Origin: Cupriavidus oxalaticus
GTDB lineage: Bacteria > Pseudomonadota > Gammaproteobacteria > Burkholderiales > Burkholderiaceae
Reading direction: 5' to 3'
Assembly (NCBI RefSeq): GCF_016894385.1
Contig: NZ_CP069811.1
Location: forward strand, 720,501 to 784,500
Length of the DNA: 64,000 bases
Part shown: positions 17,016 to 26,564 of the stretch, piece by piece
Numbering within the stretch: the first letter of the stretch is position 1
How the letters are laid out: every line of letters begins with the position of its first letter
The notes under the pieces: model-generated
Seen by the model: the letters and a program-made list of their open reading frames with translations, nothing else
Databases searched by the model: none
What the model was told of the DNA's origin: nothing
Translations under genes and position numbers: made by a program

Positions 17016-17899
17016 CATTTCTCCTTTCCAAACAGGCCGGCCGGCCGCACCAGCAGCACGCAGACCATCGCGACGAAGACAACAGTCGCGGAGGCTTCGG
17101 GGTAGTAGACCTTGGCGATGCCTTCGAACACACCCAGGCCCAGGCCGGTAAAGATCGAGCCGAGGATTGACCCCATGCCGCCGATCACCACCACCGCGAA
17201 TACGGTGATGATCAGGTTCTGTCCCATCAGCGGCGACACCTGCATGACCGGCGCCGCGAGCACGCCCGCGAACGCTGCCAGGCCCACGCCGAAGGCATAG
17301 GTCAGCGTCACCAGCAGCGGCACGTTGACGCCGAAGGCCTCCACCATGCGCGGATTCTCGGTGCCGGCGCGCAGGTAGGCGCCCAGCCGGGTCTTCTCGA
17401 TCATGAACCAGGTGGCGAAGCACACCGTCAGCGAAGCCAGCACCACCCAGGCACGGTAGTTGGGCAGCACCATGAAGCCCAACTGGCTGACGCCGGTCAG
17501 CGCTTCCGGGGTGGGGTAGGGCAGGCCCGAGACCCCATAGACCGAGCGCAGCAGGCCTTCGATCAGCAGGCAGATGCCGAGCGTCAGCAGCAGCCCATAC
17601 AGGTGGTCGAAGCGGTACAGGTGGCGCAGCATGGTGCGCTCCAGCACCACGCCCAGCGCGCCGGCCGCGAGCGGCGCCAGCAGCAGCATCAGCCAGTAGT
17701 TGATCCCGAGGTAGTTCAGGCCCATCCAGGCCAGCACCGCGCCCAGCATGAACAACGCGCCATGCGCGAAGTTGATCACGTTGAGCAGGCCGAAGATCAC
17801 GGCCAGCCCGAGGCTCAGGATCGCGTAGAACGATCCGTTGACCAGCCCCAGCAGCAGCTGGCTCAGCAGCGCGGGCAGGGGCACTCCAAACAATTCCAT
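17015..17899 (-). CDS. LIV-type ABC transporter permease (LivH family)
   Basis: This is a 294-residue membrane protein with about eight hydrophobic segments. Family landmarks are LLLGLVNGSFYAILSLGLAV, GLLNVINFAHGALFMLGA and AFGVNVPLLVTLTYAFGVGLAAFAG, with VIGGMGSILGSI near the C-terminus. It partners the LivM-like subunit. The gene lies 12 bp after the livF-like gene, and its stop is embedded in the start codons of the livM-like gene (ATGATG), so translation is probably coupled. The order is receptor, LivG, LivF, LivH, LivM. Confidence 0.88.
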   Translation of the reverse strand: MELFGVPLPALLSQLLLGLVNGSFYAILSLGLAVIFGLLNVINFAHGALFMLGAVLAWMGLNYLGINYWLMLLLAPLAAGALGVVLERTMLRHLYRFDHLYGLLLTLGICLLIEGLLRSVYGVSGLPYPTPEALTGVSQLGFMVLPNYRAWVVLASLTVCFATWFMIEKTRLGAYLRAGTENPRMVEAFGVNVPLLVTLTYAFGVGLAAFAGVLAAPVMQVSPLMGQNLIITVFAVVVIGGMGSILGSIFTGLGLGVFEGIAKVYYPEASATVVFVAMVCVLLVRPAGLFGKEK

Positions 17900-17911
17900 G
17901 ACAAGGTCTCC

Positions 17912-18645
<734 letters not shown>

Positions 18646-18649
<4 letters not shown>

Positions 18650-19419
18650 GCGGCCTCCTGCTGGTCTTCCGTGGTTCCCATATAGGCTTCCTTTACCTGC
18701 GGGTCGCGCGAGATCTCGTCATACGTGCCCTCGGCCAGCACGGCGCCGCGCTGCAGCACCGTGATGCGATCGACGATCGACGACACCACGCTCATGTTGT
18801 GCTCCACCATCAGCACGGTCCGTCCCGCCGACACGCGCTTGATCAGCGCCGTCACGGTCTCGACGTCCTCATGGCCCATGCCCTGCGTGGGCTCGTCCAG
18901 CAGCATCAGCTCGGGATCGGTGGCGAGCGTGGTGGCCAGCTCCAGCGCGCGCTTGCGGCCATAGGCCAGTTCGGCGGTGCCCAGGTGCGCGAAGCCGGCC
19001 AGCCCCACGTCGTCCAGCAGTTCCATCGCACGCTTGTCCAGCTGCGACAGCGAGCGCTTGCCGCGCCAGAACTGCCACGACGTACCCAGCTTGCGCTGCA
19101 GCGCGATGCGCACGTTCTCGAGCACGGTCAGCTGCGGGAACACCGCGGAAATCTGGAACGAGCGGATCACGCCCATGCGGGCGATCTGCGCCGGGCGCAG
19201 CGCGGTGATGTCGGTGCCGTTGAAATGGATGGAACCGGATGACGGGGCGTGGAACTTGGTCAGCAGGTTGAAGCAGGTGGTCTTGCCGGCGCCGTTGGGG
19301 CCGATCAGCGCGTGGATCGAGCCGCGCCGCACCGACAGGCTGACATCGCTGACGGCGGTGAAGCCCTTGAACGCCTTGGTCAGCCCCTGCGTGCGCAGGA
19401 TCACGTCTTGCTCGGGCAT
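18646..19419 (-). CDS. LIV-type ABC transporter ATPase (LivG family)
   Basis: The 257-residue ATPase has an intact Walker A (GPNGAGKTT), a Q-loop region (GVIRSFQISAVFPQLTVLENV), a signature-like LAYGRKRALELATTLA and Walker B LMLLDEPTQGMG followed by the H-loop VEHNM. It powers the permease pair with the LivF-like subunit. The ATG at 19417-19419 is taken as start; a GTG four codons upstream (19429-19431) overlaps the receptor stop as GTGA and could be used instead. It is the second gene of the transporter operon. Confidence 0.9.
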
Positions 19420-19427
19420 TGGCGCGC

Positions 19428-20645
19428 TCACTTCTTGACCAGCGCGCATTCGCTGGCGGACAGGGGGCGGAAGGCCTCGTCGCCGGGAATCGTGCCGATG
19501 TACTTGACCAGGTCCCACGGCCCCTTCGATTCCGCCGGCGTCTTGGCCTGGGCCAGGTACATGTCGTGCACCATGCGGCCATCGATCCGGACCTTGCCGT
19601 TGCGCACGAAGGCGTCGTTGACGGGCAGGGCGCGCATCTTGTCCGCCACCGCGGGGCCCTCGACGGTCCTGGCGGCTTCCACGGCCTTCAGGTAATGCAG
19701 CACACCGGAATAGACGCCGATCTGCCCGTGCGTGGGATACGCCTTGTGGCGCTTGTAGTAGCGTTCGACGAAGTCCTTCGACTTTGCGTCGAGGTCGAGC
19801 CTGAACGGGTCGACATAGGTCAGGCCCTGCGCGGCGGGCAGTCCCAGGCTCTTGATGTCGGTGATGAAGGTGGACGGGGTGATGACCGTCTGCCCCGCCT
19901 TGATCAGGCCGAACTCGCCGGCCGCCTTGACGCCGTTGATCATGTCATTGCCGGCATTGGCCAGCACCACCACCTTGGCCTTGGAGGCCGAGGCCGCGAC
20001 CACCGGGCTGCTGAAATCGCTGGCATTGAGCGGATGGCGGGTGCTGCCCACGTTCTTGCCGCCGCCGGCATCCACGGCCTTGCGGAAGTCGGCTTCCAGC
20101 GACTGGCCGAAGGCGTAGTCCACCGTGATGTAGTACCAGCTGTTGCGGCCCTGGTCGATCAGGCGGCGCACCAGCGGATACGACACCGAGTAAGTGTCCC
20201 AGGCCCAGTGGAATCCCGTGGGCGAGCAGTTCTGGTTGGTCAGCGCCATGGCGCCGCCGGTGGAGACGATATCGATCTTCTGCTTCTGGCGCGCGACTTC
20301 CTGCACCGCCAGCGCGGTCGACGAGTTGGGGAAGTCGATCACCATGTCGACACCGTCCGTATCGAACCAGCGGCGCGCCAGCGACGAGGCGATATCGGCC
20401 TTGTTCTGGTGATCGGCGGACAGCACTGTGACGGGCTTGCCCAGCGCCTTGCCGCCGAACTCCTCGACGGCCATCTGGGCGGCAACGACCGAGCCCTTGC
20501 CGGACAGGTCGGCATAGGAACCGGACATATCGGTGATGACGCCGATCTTCACGCCGCTGGCGTCGGCCAGGGCGGGCGCGGCCTGCGCCAGGCCGAGCAG
20601 GGCGGACGACGCGGCAAGGGTGCGGAGAATGCGAGAGGTGGACAT
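19428..20645 (-). CDS. LIV-type ABC transporter periplasmic receptor (LivK-like)
   Basis: The 405-residue periplasmic binding protein has a signal peptide (about 1-27, ending APALA). The Peripla_BP_6 fold is recognised from VKIGVITDMSGSYADLSGKG, VEEFGGKALGKPVTVLSADHQNKADIASSLARRW and AFGQSLEADFRKAV. This class binds amino acids but has a large aromatic-acid branch. The ATG at 20643-20645 has GGAG five bases upstream. A perfect pic-type operator lies about 96 bp before it, so the whole five-gene transporter should respond to the MarR-type regulator. I infer that it binds picolinate or a related pyridine carboxylate. Confidence 0.88.
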   Translation of the reverse strand: MSTSRILRTLAASSALLGLAQAAPALADASGVKIGVITDMSGSYADLSGKGSVVAAQMAVEEFGGKALGKPVTVLSADHQNKADIASSLARRWFDTDGVDMVIDFPNSSTALAVQEVARQKQKIDIVSTGGAMALTNQNCSPTGFHWAWDTYSVSYPLVRRLIDQGRNSWYYITVDYAFGQSLEADFRKAVDAGGGKNVGSTRHPLNASDFSSPVVAASASKAKVVVLANAGNDMINGVKAAGEFGLIKAGQTVITPSTFITDIKSLGLPAAQGLTYVDPFRLDLDAKSKDFVERYYKRHKAYPTHGQIGVYSGVLHYLKAVEAARTVEGPAVADKMRALPVNDAFVRNGKVRIDGRMVHDMYLAQAKTPAESKGPWDLVKYIGTIPGDEAFRPLSASECALVKK

Positions 20646-20740
20646 GGGGGCTCCAGTTTGTCTGCGCGAAGGGACGGAAGTTGGCGATGGCTGCATTCGC
20701 CCGACGCGGGCGCCATCGCCGCGCTCGCGTCGGAAATAAT

Positions 20741-20752
20741 TCAGTATGCTGA
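20741..20752. promoter_or_regulatory. pic operator before the ABC transporter operon
   Basis: TCAGTATGCTGA is a perfect match to the locus palindrome. It lies alone between the MFS gene's stop and the receptor gene, about 96 bp before the receptor start. Confidence 0.7.
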
Positions 20753-20810
20753 AGATGTATGGGTGAAAAGGGCGGACCTCTCCGCCCTGTCAATGCACTG
20801 TCAGCAGCGC

Positions 20811-22439
20811 TCAGGTGGACAGGTCACGCCCGCGCGTCTCCGGCACGAACACCATGCCGATGACGAAGGCGAGTCCGGCGATGACCACCGGATACCAGAG
20901 GCCAAAGTACACGTCGCCGCTGGACACGTTCATCGCCGTGACCACGAACGACAGCATGCCGCCGACCCAGCCCGCACCAAGGTGGAAGGGCAGCGACAGC
21001 GAGGTGTAGCGCACCCTGGCCGGGAACAGCTCGACCATGAAGGCGGCCATCGGGCCATAGACCATGGCCAGGAACAGGATCGGCACCAGCAGCAGCATGA
21101 ATACCATCGGCGTATTCATCCTGGCGGGATCGGCGCGCTCGGGCCATCCGGCCTCGATCAGCGCGCCCTTGATGGCGGCGCGGTCGAAGCCCTGCAGAGT
21201 GCGCTCGCCGATCCGTACTTCGGCCTGTGCCGGATCGCTGGCCGGCACGAAGGTGTAGCCCACGCCCAGGTCGGTCAGGTAGCCGCGGATCTTGTCGCAG
21301 GCCGACACCGGTTCGCCGAACAGGCGCGCCCGGCAGTCGCCGGCGCTCACCTGCACCGCGCCTTGCCGCTGGAACTGCTCCAGCGCCGGATTAGCGTAGT
21401 GGGTCAGCCCCTTGAACACCGGCTGGATGCATAGCGCCGCCAGCAGGCACGCCGCCATCATGATGTACTTGCGGCCGATGCGGTCCGACAGCCAGCCGAA
21501 GAACAGGTAGCAGGGCGTGGCCACCACCAGTGCGATCGCGATCAGCTTGTGCACGGTTTCGATCGGCACGTGCAGCGTCTTGTTGAGGAAGAACATGCTG
21601 TAGAAGTGGCCGGTGCCGAAGATCGCGCCAAGGCCTGCGGCCACCACGAACAGCAGCAGCACCGACTTCAGGTTCTGCCACTGGGTGAAGCTCTCGCGGA
21701 TGGGGGACTTCGAGGTGGCATTGCTCGCCTTCATGCGCGCGAACACCGGCGATTCATGCAGCTTGCCGCGGATATAGACCGAGATCACCAGCATCACCAG
21801 CGACACGATGAACGGGATGCGCCAGCCCCACGTGCGGAATTCCGCTTCGGTCAGGAAGGTCTTGAGCAGATACACCACGAACAGCGAGGCCAGCAGCCCC
21901 AGCGTGGCCGTGGTCTGCAGCGAGCTGGTGTAGAAGCCGCGCTTGCTTGCCGGCGAGTGCTCGGCGACGTACGTGACCGCGCCGCCCACTTCGCCGCCGA
22001 GCGCCAGGCCTTGCAGCAGGCGCAGCAGCACCAGCAGCACCGTGGCGGTGATGCCGATCTGCTCGTATGTCGGCAGCACGCCGACGCCCACGGTGGCCAC
22101 TCCCATCAGCAGGATGGTGACCAGGAAGGTGTACTTGCGGCCGATCCGGTCGCCCAGGCGACCGAACAGCAGCGCGCCCACCGGGCGGATCAGGAAGCCT
22201 GCGCCGAAGGTGGCCAGGCTGGCCAGGAAGGCGGCCGTTTCATTGCCCGGCGGAAAGAACAGTGCGCCGAAGTACACTGCCAGCGCCGCGTAGATGTAAA
22301 AGTCATACCACTCCATCAGGGCGCCGAAGGATGAGGCAAGGATGACCTTGCGTTCTTCGGCGGTCATGCCGGAGGCTGGGGCGCGCTTGTCGGCGTGCTT
22401 GTCGGCACGCTTCTCGGCGCGGGTCAGGCTGATCGTCAT
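20811..22439 (-). CDS. MFS transporter of the metabolite:H+ symporter (ShiA/ProP) type
   Basis: The 542-residue protein has twelve predicted helices and the MHS signatures SSFGALMEWYDFYIY in helix 1, GALLFGRLGDRIGRKYTF in loop 2-3 and LQGLALGGEVGGAVTYVAEHSP in helix 4. About 85 extra residues (roughly 350-440, including two Cys pairs) form a hydrophilic insertion before helix 9, as in the larger members of this family. Related proteins import shikimate, alpha-ketoglutarate or aromatic acids. The gene diverges from the decarboxylase gene across a region with five pic-type operators, so it probably carries a pathway substrate. It is thus a second uptake route beside the ABC system. Confidence 0.85.
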   Translation of the reverse strand: MTISLTRAEKRADKHADKRAPASGMTAEERKVILASSFGALMEWYDFYIYAALAVYFGALFFPPGNETAAFLASLATFGAGFLIRPVGALLFGRLGDRIGRKYTFLVTILLMGVATVGVGVLPTYEQIGITATVLLVLLRLLQGLALGGEVGGAVTYVAEHSPASKRGFYTSSLQTTATLGLLASLFVVYLLKTFLTEAEFRTWGWRIPFIVSLVMLVISVYIRGKLHESPVFARMKASNATSKSPIRESFTQWQNLKSVLLLFVVAAGLGAIFGTGHFYSMFFLNKTLHVPIETVHKLIAIALVVATPCYLFFGWLSDRIGRKYIMMAACLLAALCIQPVFKGLTHYANPALEQFQRQGAVQVSAGDCRARLFGEPVSACDKIRGYLTDLGVGYTFVPASDPAQAEVRIGERTLQGFDRAAIKGALIEAGWPERADPARMNTPMVFMLLLVPILFLAMVYGPMAAFMVELFPARVRYTSLSLPFHLGAGWVGGMLSFVVTAMNVSSGDVYFGLWYPVVIAGLAFVIGMVFVPETRGRDLST

Positions 22440-22565
22440 GGCGGGGGCTCCTCTTGGTCAGGCCGTTGTCTCTGTTGTTTGTTTGCTTCCCGGTGGTGCC
22501 GGCGCCGGTGGCGCGGGTCGTCATGACCCGCCACTGTGCAGCGCCGCATGCCGCCGGTGCATCAG

Positions 22566-22577
22566 TCAGTATGCTGA
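22566..22577. promoter_or_regulatory. pic operator, site 1 of the divergent region
   Basis: TCAGTATGCTGA is a perfect match. It pairs with the next site 20 bp away, towards the MFS gene promoter. Confidence 0.7.
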
Positions 22578-22585
22578 TGAGAAAC

Positions 22586-22597
22586 GCAGTATGCTGA
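22586..22597. promoter_or_regulatory. pic operator, site 2 of the divergent region
   Basis: GCAGTATGCTGA has one mismatch (first base). It lies 20 bp from site 1, about two helical turns, suggesting cooperative binding. Confidence 0.65.
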
Positions 22598-22679
22598 GCA
22601 AAATGCGGGCCAGTGCCGGCGCTTCCTGGTGTCTCCCCAAGTCGCCGGAAAGCCCGATTTAAACGGTTATTTCATATTG

Positions 22680-22691
22680 TCAGCATACTGA
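22680..22691. promoter_or_regulatory. pic operator, site 3 of the divergent region
   Basis: TCAGCATACTGA is the exact reverse complement of site 1. It forms a pair with site 4, whose centre is 23 bp away. Confidence 0.7.
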
Positions 22692-22702
22692 GCATCTGCG
22701 AG

Positions 22703-22714
22703 TCAGTGTACTGA
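22703..22714. promoter_or_regulatory. pic operator, site 4 of the divergent region
   Basis: TCAGTGTACTGA is self-complementary and identical to the distal site of the Rieske operon. Confidence 0.7.
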
Positions 22715-22798
22715 GCGACTTTGCCCATCGTTATAGGTGTTAACCCTCCGCGCGGCGTCTGGACTTTTGAAAATCCGCTGACTAGAATCCGAAACTAA

Positions 22799-22810
22799 TC
22801 AGTGTACTGA
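22799..22810. promoter_or_regulatory. pic operator, site 5, before the decarboxylase operon
   Basis: TCAGTGTACTGA lies about 82 bp before the decarboxylase start, alone, where it could overlap the promoter of the plus-strand operon. Confidence 0.7.
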
Positions 22811-22891
22811 GCAATTAGAGAAACAACGCGTTTGCGCACGCGGGACAAGCTCGGCACGCAGCGATTCCACCCATCAGGAGCCCCCACCAGC

Positions 22892-23854
22892 ATGACCTAC
22901 GTGAAGAAGATCGCCCTGGAAGAGCATTTCATGACCCCCGGCTTCCAGGCTTATTCCAAAGGGTTCACGCGGCATATCGACCCGGCGGTGTTTGCCGAGC
23001 TCGGTCGCCGCCTTGCCGATTTCGACGAAGAGCGCCTGGCCGAGATGGACCGGTGCGGCATCGATATCACCGTGCTGTCGCAAACCGGGCCCGGCGTCCA
23101 GGGCGAACCCGACACCGGGCTGGCGCTGGCGCGGGCGCGCGAGAGCAATGACTTCCTGGCGGCGCAGATTGCGCGCCATCCGACGCGCTATGCCGGCTTT
23201 GCCGCGCTGCCGATGCATGACCCGCTGCAGGCGGCAGCCGAACTGGAGCGAGCCGTGCAGCAGCTCGGCTTCAGGGGCTCGCTGGTGAACGGCCATACAC
23301 ATGGGCGCTACTACGACGATCCCGCCTATGACGCATTCTGGGAACGCATGCAGGCGCTGGATGTACCGATGTACCTGCATCCGACCGATGCCTTCGTGTC
23401 GCCGCAAGTGCTCGCCGGCCATCCGGAACTGGCCGGGGCCGCGTGGGGGTGGGGCGTGGAAACCGCCTCGCACGCGCTGCGGCTGCTGTTCAGCGGCGTG
23501 TTCGACCGCTTTCCGCGGCTGAAGCTGATCCTCGGCCATATGGGCGAGGGCCTGCCGTACCAGCGCTGGCGCTTCGACAGCCGCTTCGCGGTCTATTCGC
23601 ACGGCGTGCAGCTGGAGCGCGCGCCATCCGAGTACATCGGCACCAATATCGTCATCACCACCTCGGGCGTGTGCTCGCACGGCGCGCTGACGGGTGCCAT
23701 CGCCGAGCTGGGGCCGGAGGCGGTGATGTTCTCGGTCGACTATCCCTATGAATCCACCGAAGTGGCCGCGCGGTTCATCGACAGCGCGCCGCTCGACGAC
23801 ACCACGCGCGCGCTGGTCTGCCATGGCAACGCGCAACGCCTGCTCAGGCTCTGA
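22892..23854 (+). CDS. picC: Amidohydrolase-family decarboxylase, probable 3,6-dihydroxypicolinate decarboxylase
   Basis: The 320-residue protein belongs to the ACMSD/gamma-resorcylate decarboxylase branch of metal-dependent amidohydrolases. Metal-site residues are visible: Glu10 and His12 (ALEEHF), His163 (YLHPTDAF), His216 (LGHMGEG) and Asp283 (SVDYPYES). These decarboxylases act non-oxidatively on hydroxylated aromatic acids. In this locus the step from 3,6-dihydroxypicolinate to 2,5-dihydroxypyridine is the obvious gap it fills. The ATG at 22892 begins the conserved N-terminus and has AGGAG about ten bases upstream. It heads a plus-strand operon with the four lower-pathway genes, downstream of five pic-type operators. 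Confidence 0.82.
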   Translation: MTYVKKIALEEHFMTPGFQAYSKGFTRHIDPAVFAELGRRLADFDEERLAEMDRCGIDITVLSQTGPGVQGEPDTGLALARARESNDFLAAQIARHPTRYAGFAALPMHDPLQAAAELERAVQQLGFRGSLVNGHTHGRYYDDPAYDAFWERMQALDVPMYLHPTDAFVSPQVLAGHPELAGAAWGWGVETASHALRLLFSGVFDRFPRLKLILGHMGEGLPYQRWRFDSRFAVYSHGVQLERAPSEYIGTNIVITTSGVCSHGALTGAIAELGPEAVMFSVDYPYESTEVAARFIDSAPLDDTTRALVCHGNAQRLLRL

Positions 23855-23875
23855 TCGCACCAACCGGGAACCCTC

Positions 23876-24628
23876 ATGCAAAAAGTCTTTCGTATCGGCC
23901 AGATCGTCCCCAGCTCGAACACGACGATGGAAACCGAAATCCCCGCCATGCTGATGGCGCGCCAGCAGATCCGCCCGCAGCGCTTCACCTTCCATTCGAG
24001 CCGCATGCGGATGAAGAAGGTGGTCAAGGAAGAGCTGGCGGCAATGGATGCCGAGTCCGACCGCTGCGCGGTGGAGCTGAGCGATGCCCGCGTCGACGTG
24101 CTCGGCTATGCCTGCCTGGTCGCGATCATGGCGATGGGCCATGGCTACCACCGGCAGTCCGAACAGCGCCTGAAGGCGCACACCACGGCCAACGGCGGCG
24201 ACGCGCCCGTCATCACCAGTGCCGGCGCGCTGGTGGATGCGCTCAAGGTGATGGGTGCAAAGCGCATTGCAGTGGTCGCGCCCTACATGAAGCCGCTGAC
24301 CGAACTGGTCGTGGACTACATCCGCAACGAGGGCCATGAAGTCGTGGACTACCGCGCGCTGGAGATCCCCGACAACCTCGACGTGGGCCGCCATGACCCG
24401 GCGCGCCTGCCGGAGATCGTCGCGCAGATGAATTTCGCCGATGCCGACGTGATCGTGCTGTCCGCCTGCGTGCAGATGCCATCGCTGCCGGCGGTGGCGA
24501 AGGTCGAGGCGATGACCGGCAAGCCGGTGCTGACCGCCGCCATTGCCACCACCTACGCGATGCTCCGGGCGCTGGACCTGGAGCCGGTGGTGCCGGGCGC
24601 GGGCGCGCTGCTGTCCGGCGCCTACTGA
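23876..24628 (+). CDS. picG: Maleate isomerase
   Basis: The 250-residue enzyme is of the Asp/Glu racemase superfamily and converts maleate to fumarate, the last step of the 2,5-dihydroxypyridine route. The two catalytic cysteines are Cys80 (GYACLVAIM) and Cys198 (LSACVQMPS), near the positions known for NicE/MaiA. The N-terminal IGQIVPSSNTTMETEIP binds the carboxylates. It lies 21 bp after the decarboxylase gene and 9 bp before the deformylase gene. Equivalent names are maiA and nicE; the pic name is used because of the locus. Confidence 0.9.
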   Translation: MQKVFRIGQIVPSSNTTMETEIPAMLMARQQIRPQRFTFHSSRMRMKKVVKEELAAMDAESDRCAVELSDARVDVLGYACLVAIMAMGHGYHRQSEQRLKAHTTANGGDAPVITSAGALVDALKVMGAKRIAVVAPYMKPLTELVVDYIRNEGHEVVDYRALEIPDNLDVGRHDPARLPEIVAQMNFADADVIVLSACVQMPSLPAVAKVEAMTGKPVLTAAIATTYAMLRALDLEPVVPGAGALLSGAY

Positions 24629-24637
24629 GGAGCGGCG

Positions 24638-25489
24638 ATGAGTACCTTCCAGTACGGCGGCCACGTCCACGCCAACGGCATCCGCCAGCATTACCTGCGC
24701 TACGGCGGCAATGAGGGCGAGCGTGCCGCGCGCGACGCCGTCGTGATCGTGCCGGGCATCACCAGCCCCGCGATCACCTGGGGCTTTGTCGGCGAGCGCT
24801 TCGGCACGCGCTTTGACACCTACATCCTCGACGTGCGCGGCCGCGGGCTGTCCTCGGCGGAGCCGGAACTCGACTACGGCCTGGATGCACAGGCGCGCGA
24901 TGTAACGGCCTTCGCCGAAGCGCTGGGCCTGCGGCGCTACAGCGTGGTCGGCCATTCGATGGGTGCACGGATCGGCCTGCGTGCCGCGGCGGCACAGCCG
25001 GGCGGGCTGGCGCGGCTGGTGATGGTCGACCCGCCCGTGTCGGGGCCCGGGCGTCGCCCGTATCCGGCGCAACTGCCGTGGTACGTCGATTCGATCCGGC
25101 TGTCCCGGGAAGGCACCGGCCTGGAAGGCATGCGCCGCTTCTGCCCGACCTGGACCGACGAGCAACTGCGCCTGCGCGCCGAATGGCTGCACACCTGCAA
25201 TGAAGACGCGGTGGTGCGCAGCTTCGAGGATTTCCACCATGACGATATCCACGCAGACATGCCGCGGGTCAGGGTGCCAACGCTGTTGATGACCGCAGGG
25301 CGCGGCGACGTGGTGCGGCCCGAAGACGTCGCGGAGATCCGCATGCTGCTGCCCGGCATGCTGGTCAGCCACGTGGCCGATGCCGGCCACATGATCCCGT
25401 GGGATGACGAAGCGGGCTTCTACGCCGCGCTGGGGGATTTCCTCGGCGCGCCGCTGGCGCAATCGCTGGCGCAATCGCTGGCGCAATAA
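24638..25489 (+). CDS. picE: N-formylmaleamate deformylase (alpha/beta hydrolase)
   Basis: The 283-residue alpha/beta hydrolase removes formate from N-formylmaleamate to give maleamate. The nucleophile elbow is GHSMG with Ser107; Asp131 (LVMVDPP) and His251 (ADAGHMIPWD) complete the triad as in NicD. The C-terminus after about residue 270 is a short repeat, LAQ-SLAQ-SLAQ, encoded by three exact 12-bp direct repeats, so its length may vary between strains. It stands 9 bp after the isomerase gene; the dioxygenase gene starts 16 bp later. Confidence 0.88.
   Translation: MSTFQYGGHVHANGIRQHYLRYGGNEGERAARDAVVIVPGITSPAITWGFVGERFGTRFDTYILDVRGRGLSSAEPELDYGLDAQARDVTAFAEALGLRRYSVVGHSMGARIGLRAAAAQPGGLARLVMVDPPVSGPGRRPYPAQLPWYVDSIRLSREGTGLEGMRRFCPTWTDEQLRLRAEWLHTCNEDAVVRSFEDFHHDDIHADMPRVRVPTLLMTAGRGDVVRPEDVAEIRMLLPGMLVSHVADAGHMIPWDDEAGFYAALGDFLGAPLAQSLAQSLAQ
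25452..25487 (+). repeat. Triplicated 12-bp repeat at the 3' end of the deformylase gene
   Basis: Three exact tandem copies of CGCTGGCGCAAT run to the stop codon and encode the tail LAQSLAQSLAQ. The unit is a multiple of three, so copy-number change would keep the frame. It probably arose by slippage. Confidence 0.85.
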
Positions 25490-25505
25490 CGAGCAAGGAG
25501 CCGAC

Positions 25506-26564
25506 ATGCCGGTAACTGACCACCAGATGATCGAGGCGTGGCGCAAGGTGCTGCGGCTGTCCCGGCTGGAGCGGGGCCAGACCGTCACCATCCTGACCAG
25601 TGCCGCCACCCACCCGCAGACGCTGTCCACCGCGCTGACCGCCACGCAGTCGATGGGCGCCATCGTCAACCGGCTCGACCTGCCGCCCGTCAACGGCGAA
25701 AAGGCGCTGAGCCGCGATGCGCTCGCCTACCTCGGCACCACGCCGCTGACCGGCAACCCGGCTGCCATCGCCGCGCTGAAGGCGAGCGACCTGGTGCTGG
25801 ACCTGATGACGCTGCTGTTCTCGCCCGAGCAGCACGAGATCCTGCAGGGCGGGACCAAAATCCTGCTGGCCGTCGAGCCGCCCGAGGTGCTGGCGCGCAT
25901 GGTGCCCTGCGAGGCCGATCGCGAACGCGTGAAGGCGGCCTCGCAGCGGCTGGCAAGCGCAAAGGAGATGCACGTCCTCTCGCCCGCCGGCACCGACCTG
26001 CGCTGCCCGCTGGGTGAATTCCCCGCCATCAGCGAGTACGGCTTTGTCGACGAGCCCGGGCGCTGGGACCACTGGCCCAGCGGCTTTGCGCTCACCTGGC
26101 CGAACGAAGGCGCCGCCCACGGCACCATCGTGCTGGACCAGGGCGACATCCTGCTGCCGCAGAAGGCCTACGTGACCGAGCCGATCCGCCTGACGGTGGA
26201 AGCCGGTTTTGCGACGCGCATCGAAGGCGGGCTCCATGCCGAGCTGCTGAGCGAGTACATGGCGTCGTTCAACGATCCGGAGGCGTATGCGATCTCGCAT
26301 ATCGGCTGGGGGCTGCAGCCGCGCGCGCACTGGTCGACGCTGGGCCTGTACGACCGCGAGGCCACCATCGGCATGGATGCGCGCGCGTTCGAGGGCAACT
26401 TCCTGTTTTCGCTCGGTCCCAACAACGAGGCCGGCGGCCATCGCACCACGGCCTGCCATATCGACATCCCGCTGCGGCGATGCACCGTGCGCCTGGACGG
26501 CGTCGACGTGGTGGCCGCGGGCAAGGTGACCGACGGTTTCCGCTATCCGGAGGACAAGTCGTGA
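25506..26564 (+). CDS. picD: 2,5-dihydroxypyridine 5,6-dioxygenase
   Basis: The 352-residue Fe(II) ring-cleaving enzyme opens 2,5-dihydroxypyridine to N-formylmaleamate. It resembles NicX, related to M29-type folds rather than classical extradiol enzymes. The iron ligands expected for NicX fall at the same positions here: His265 (AISHIGWG), His318 and Asp320 (TTACHIDIP). EGGLHAELLSEY and MDARAFEGNFLFSLG are also conserved stretches. The ATG at 25506 has AAGGAG five bases upstream. It overlaps the next gene by one base (TGATG). The enzyme is shared by nicotinate and picolinate pathways. Confidence 0.9.
   Translation: MPVTDHQMIEAWRKVLRLSRLERGQTVTILTSAATHPQTLSTALTATQSMGAIVNRLDLPPVNGEKALSRDALAYLGTTPLTGNPAAIAALKASDLVLDLMTLLFSPEQHEILQGGTKILLAVEPPEVLARMVPCEADRERVKAASQRLASAKEMHVLSPAGTDLRCPLGEFPAISEYGFVDEPGRWDHWPSGFALTWPNEGAAHGTIVLDQGDILLPQKAYVTEPIRLTVEAGFATRIEGGLHAELLSEYMASFNDPEAYAISHIGWGLQPRAHWSTLGLYDREATIGMDARAFEGNFLFSLGPNNEAGGHRTTACHIDIPLRRCTVRLDGVDVVAAGKVTDGFRYPEDKS

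Larger units (their letters stand above)
22440..22891. promoter_or_regulatory. Bidirectional promoter region with five pic operators, 452 bp
   Basis: This gap holds no gene but carries five copies of the palindrome, individually listed. Two (22566, 22586) are nearer the minus-strand MFS gene; two (22680, 22703) are central; one (22799) is nearer the plus-strand decarboxylase operon. The two pairs have centre spacings of 20 and 23 bp. The stretch 22660-22810 is clearly lower in GC than the genes around it. Confidence 0.75.

Noticed and set aside
22874..25693. A 939-residue open frame on the minus strand
   Set aside because: It runs antisense to the decarboxylase, isomerase and deformylase genes, whose active-site residues are all in place. 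It is His/Arg/Gln-rich and has no domain; long antisense frames are common in GC-rich DNA.
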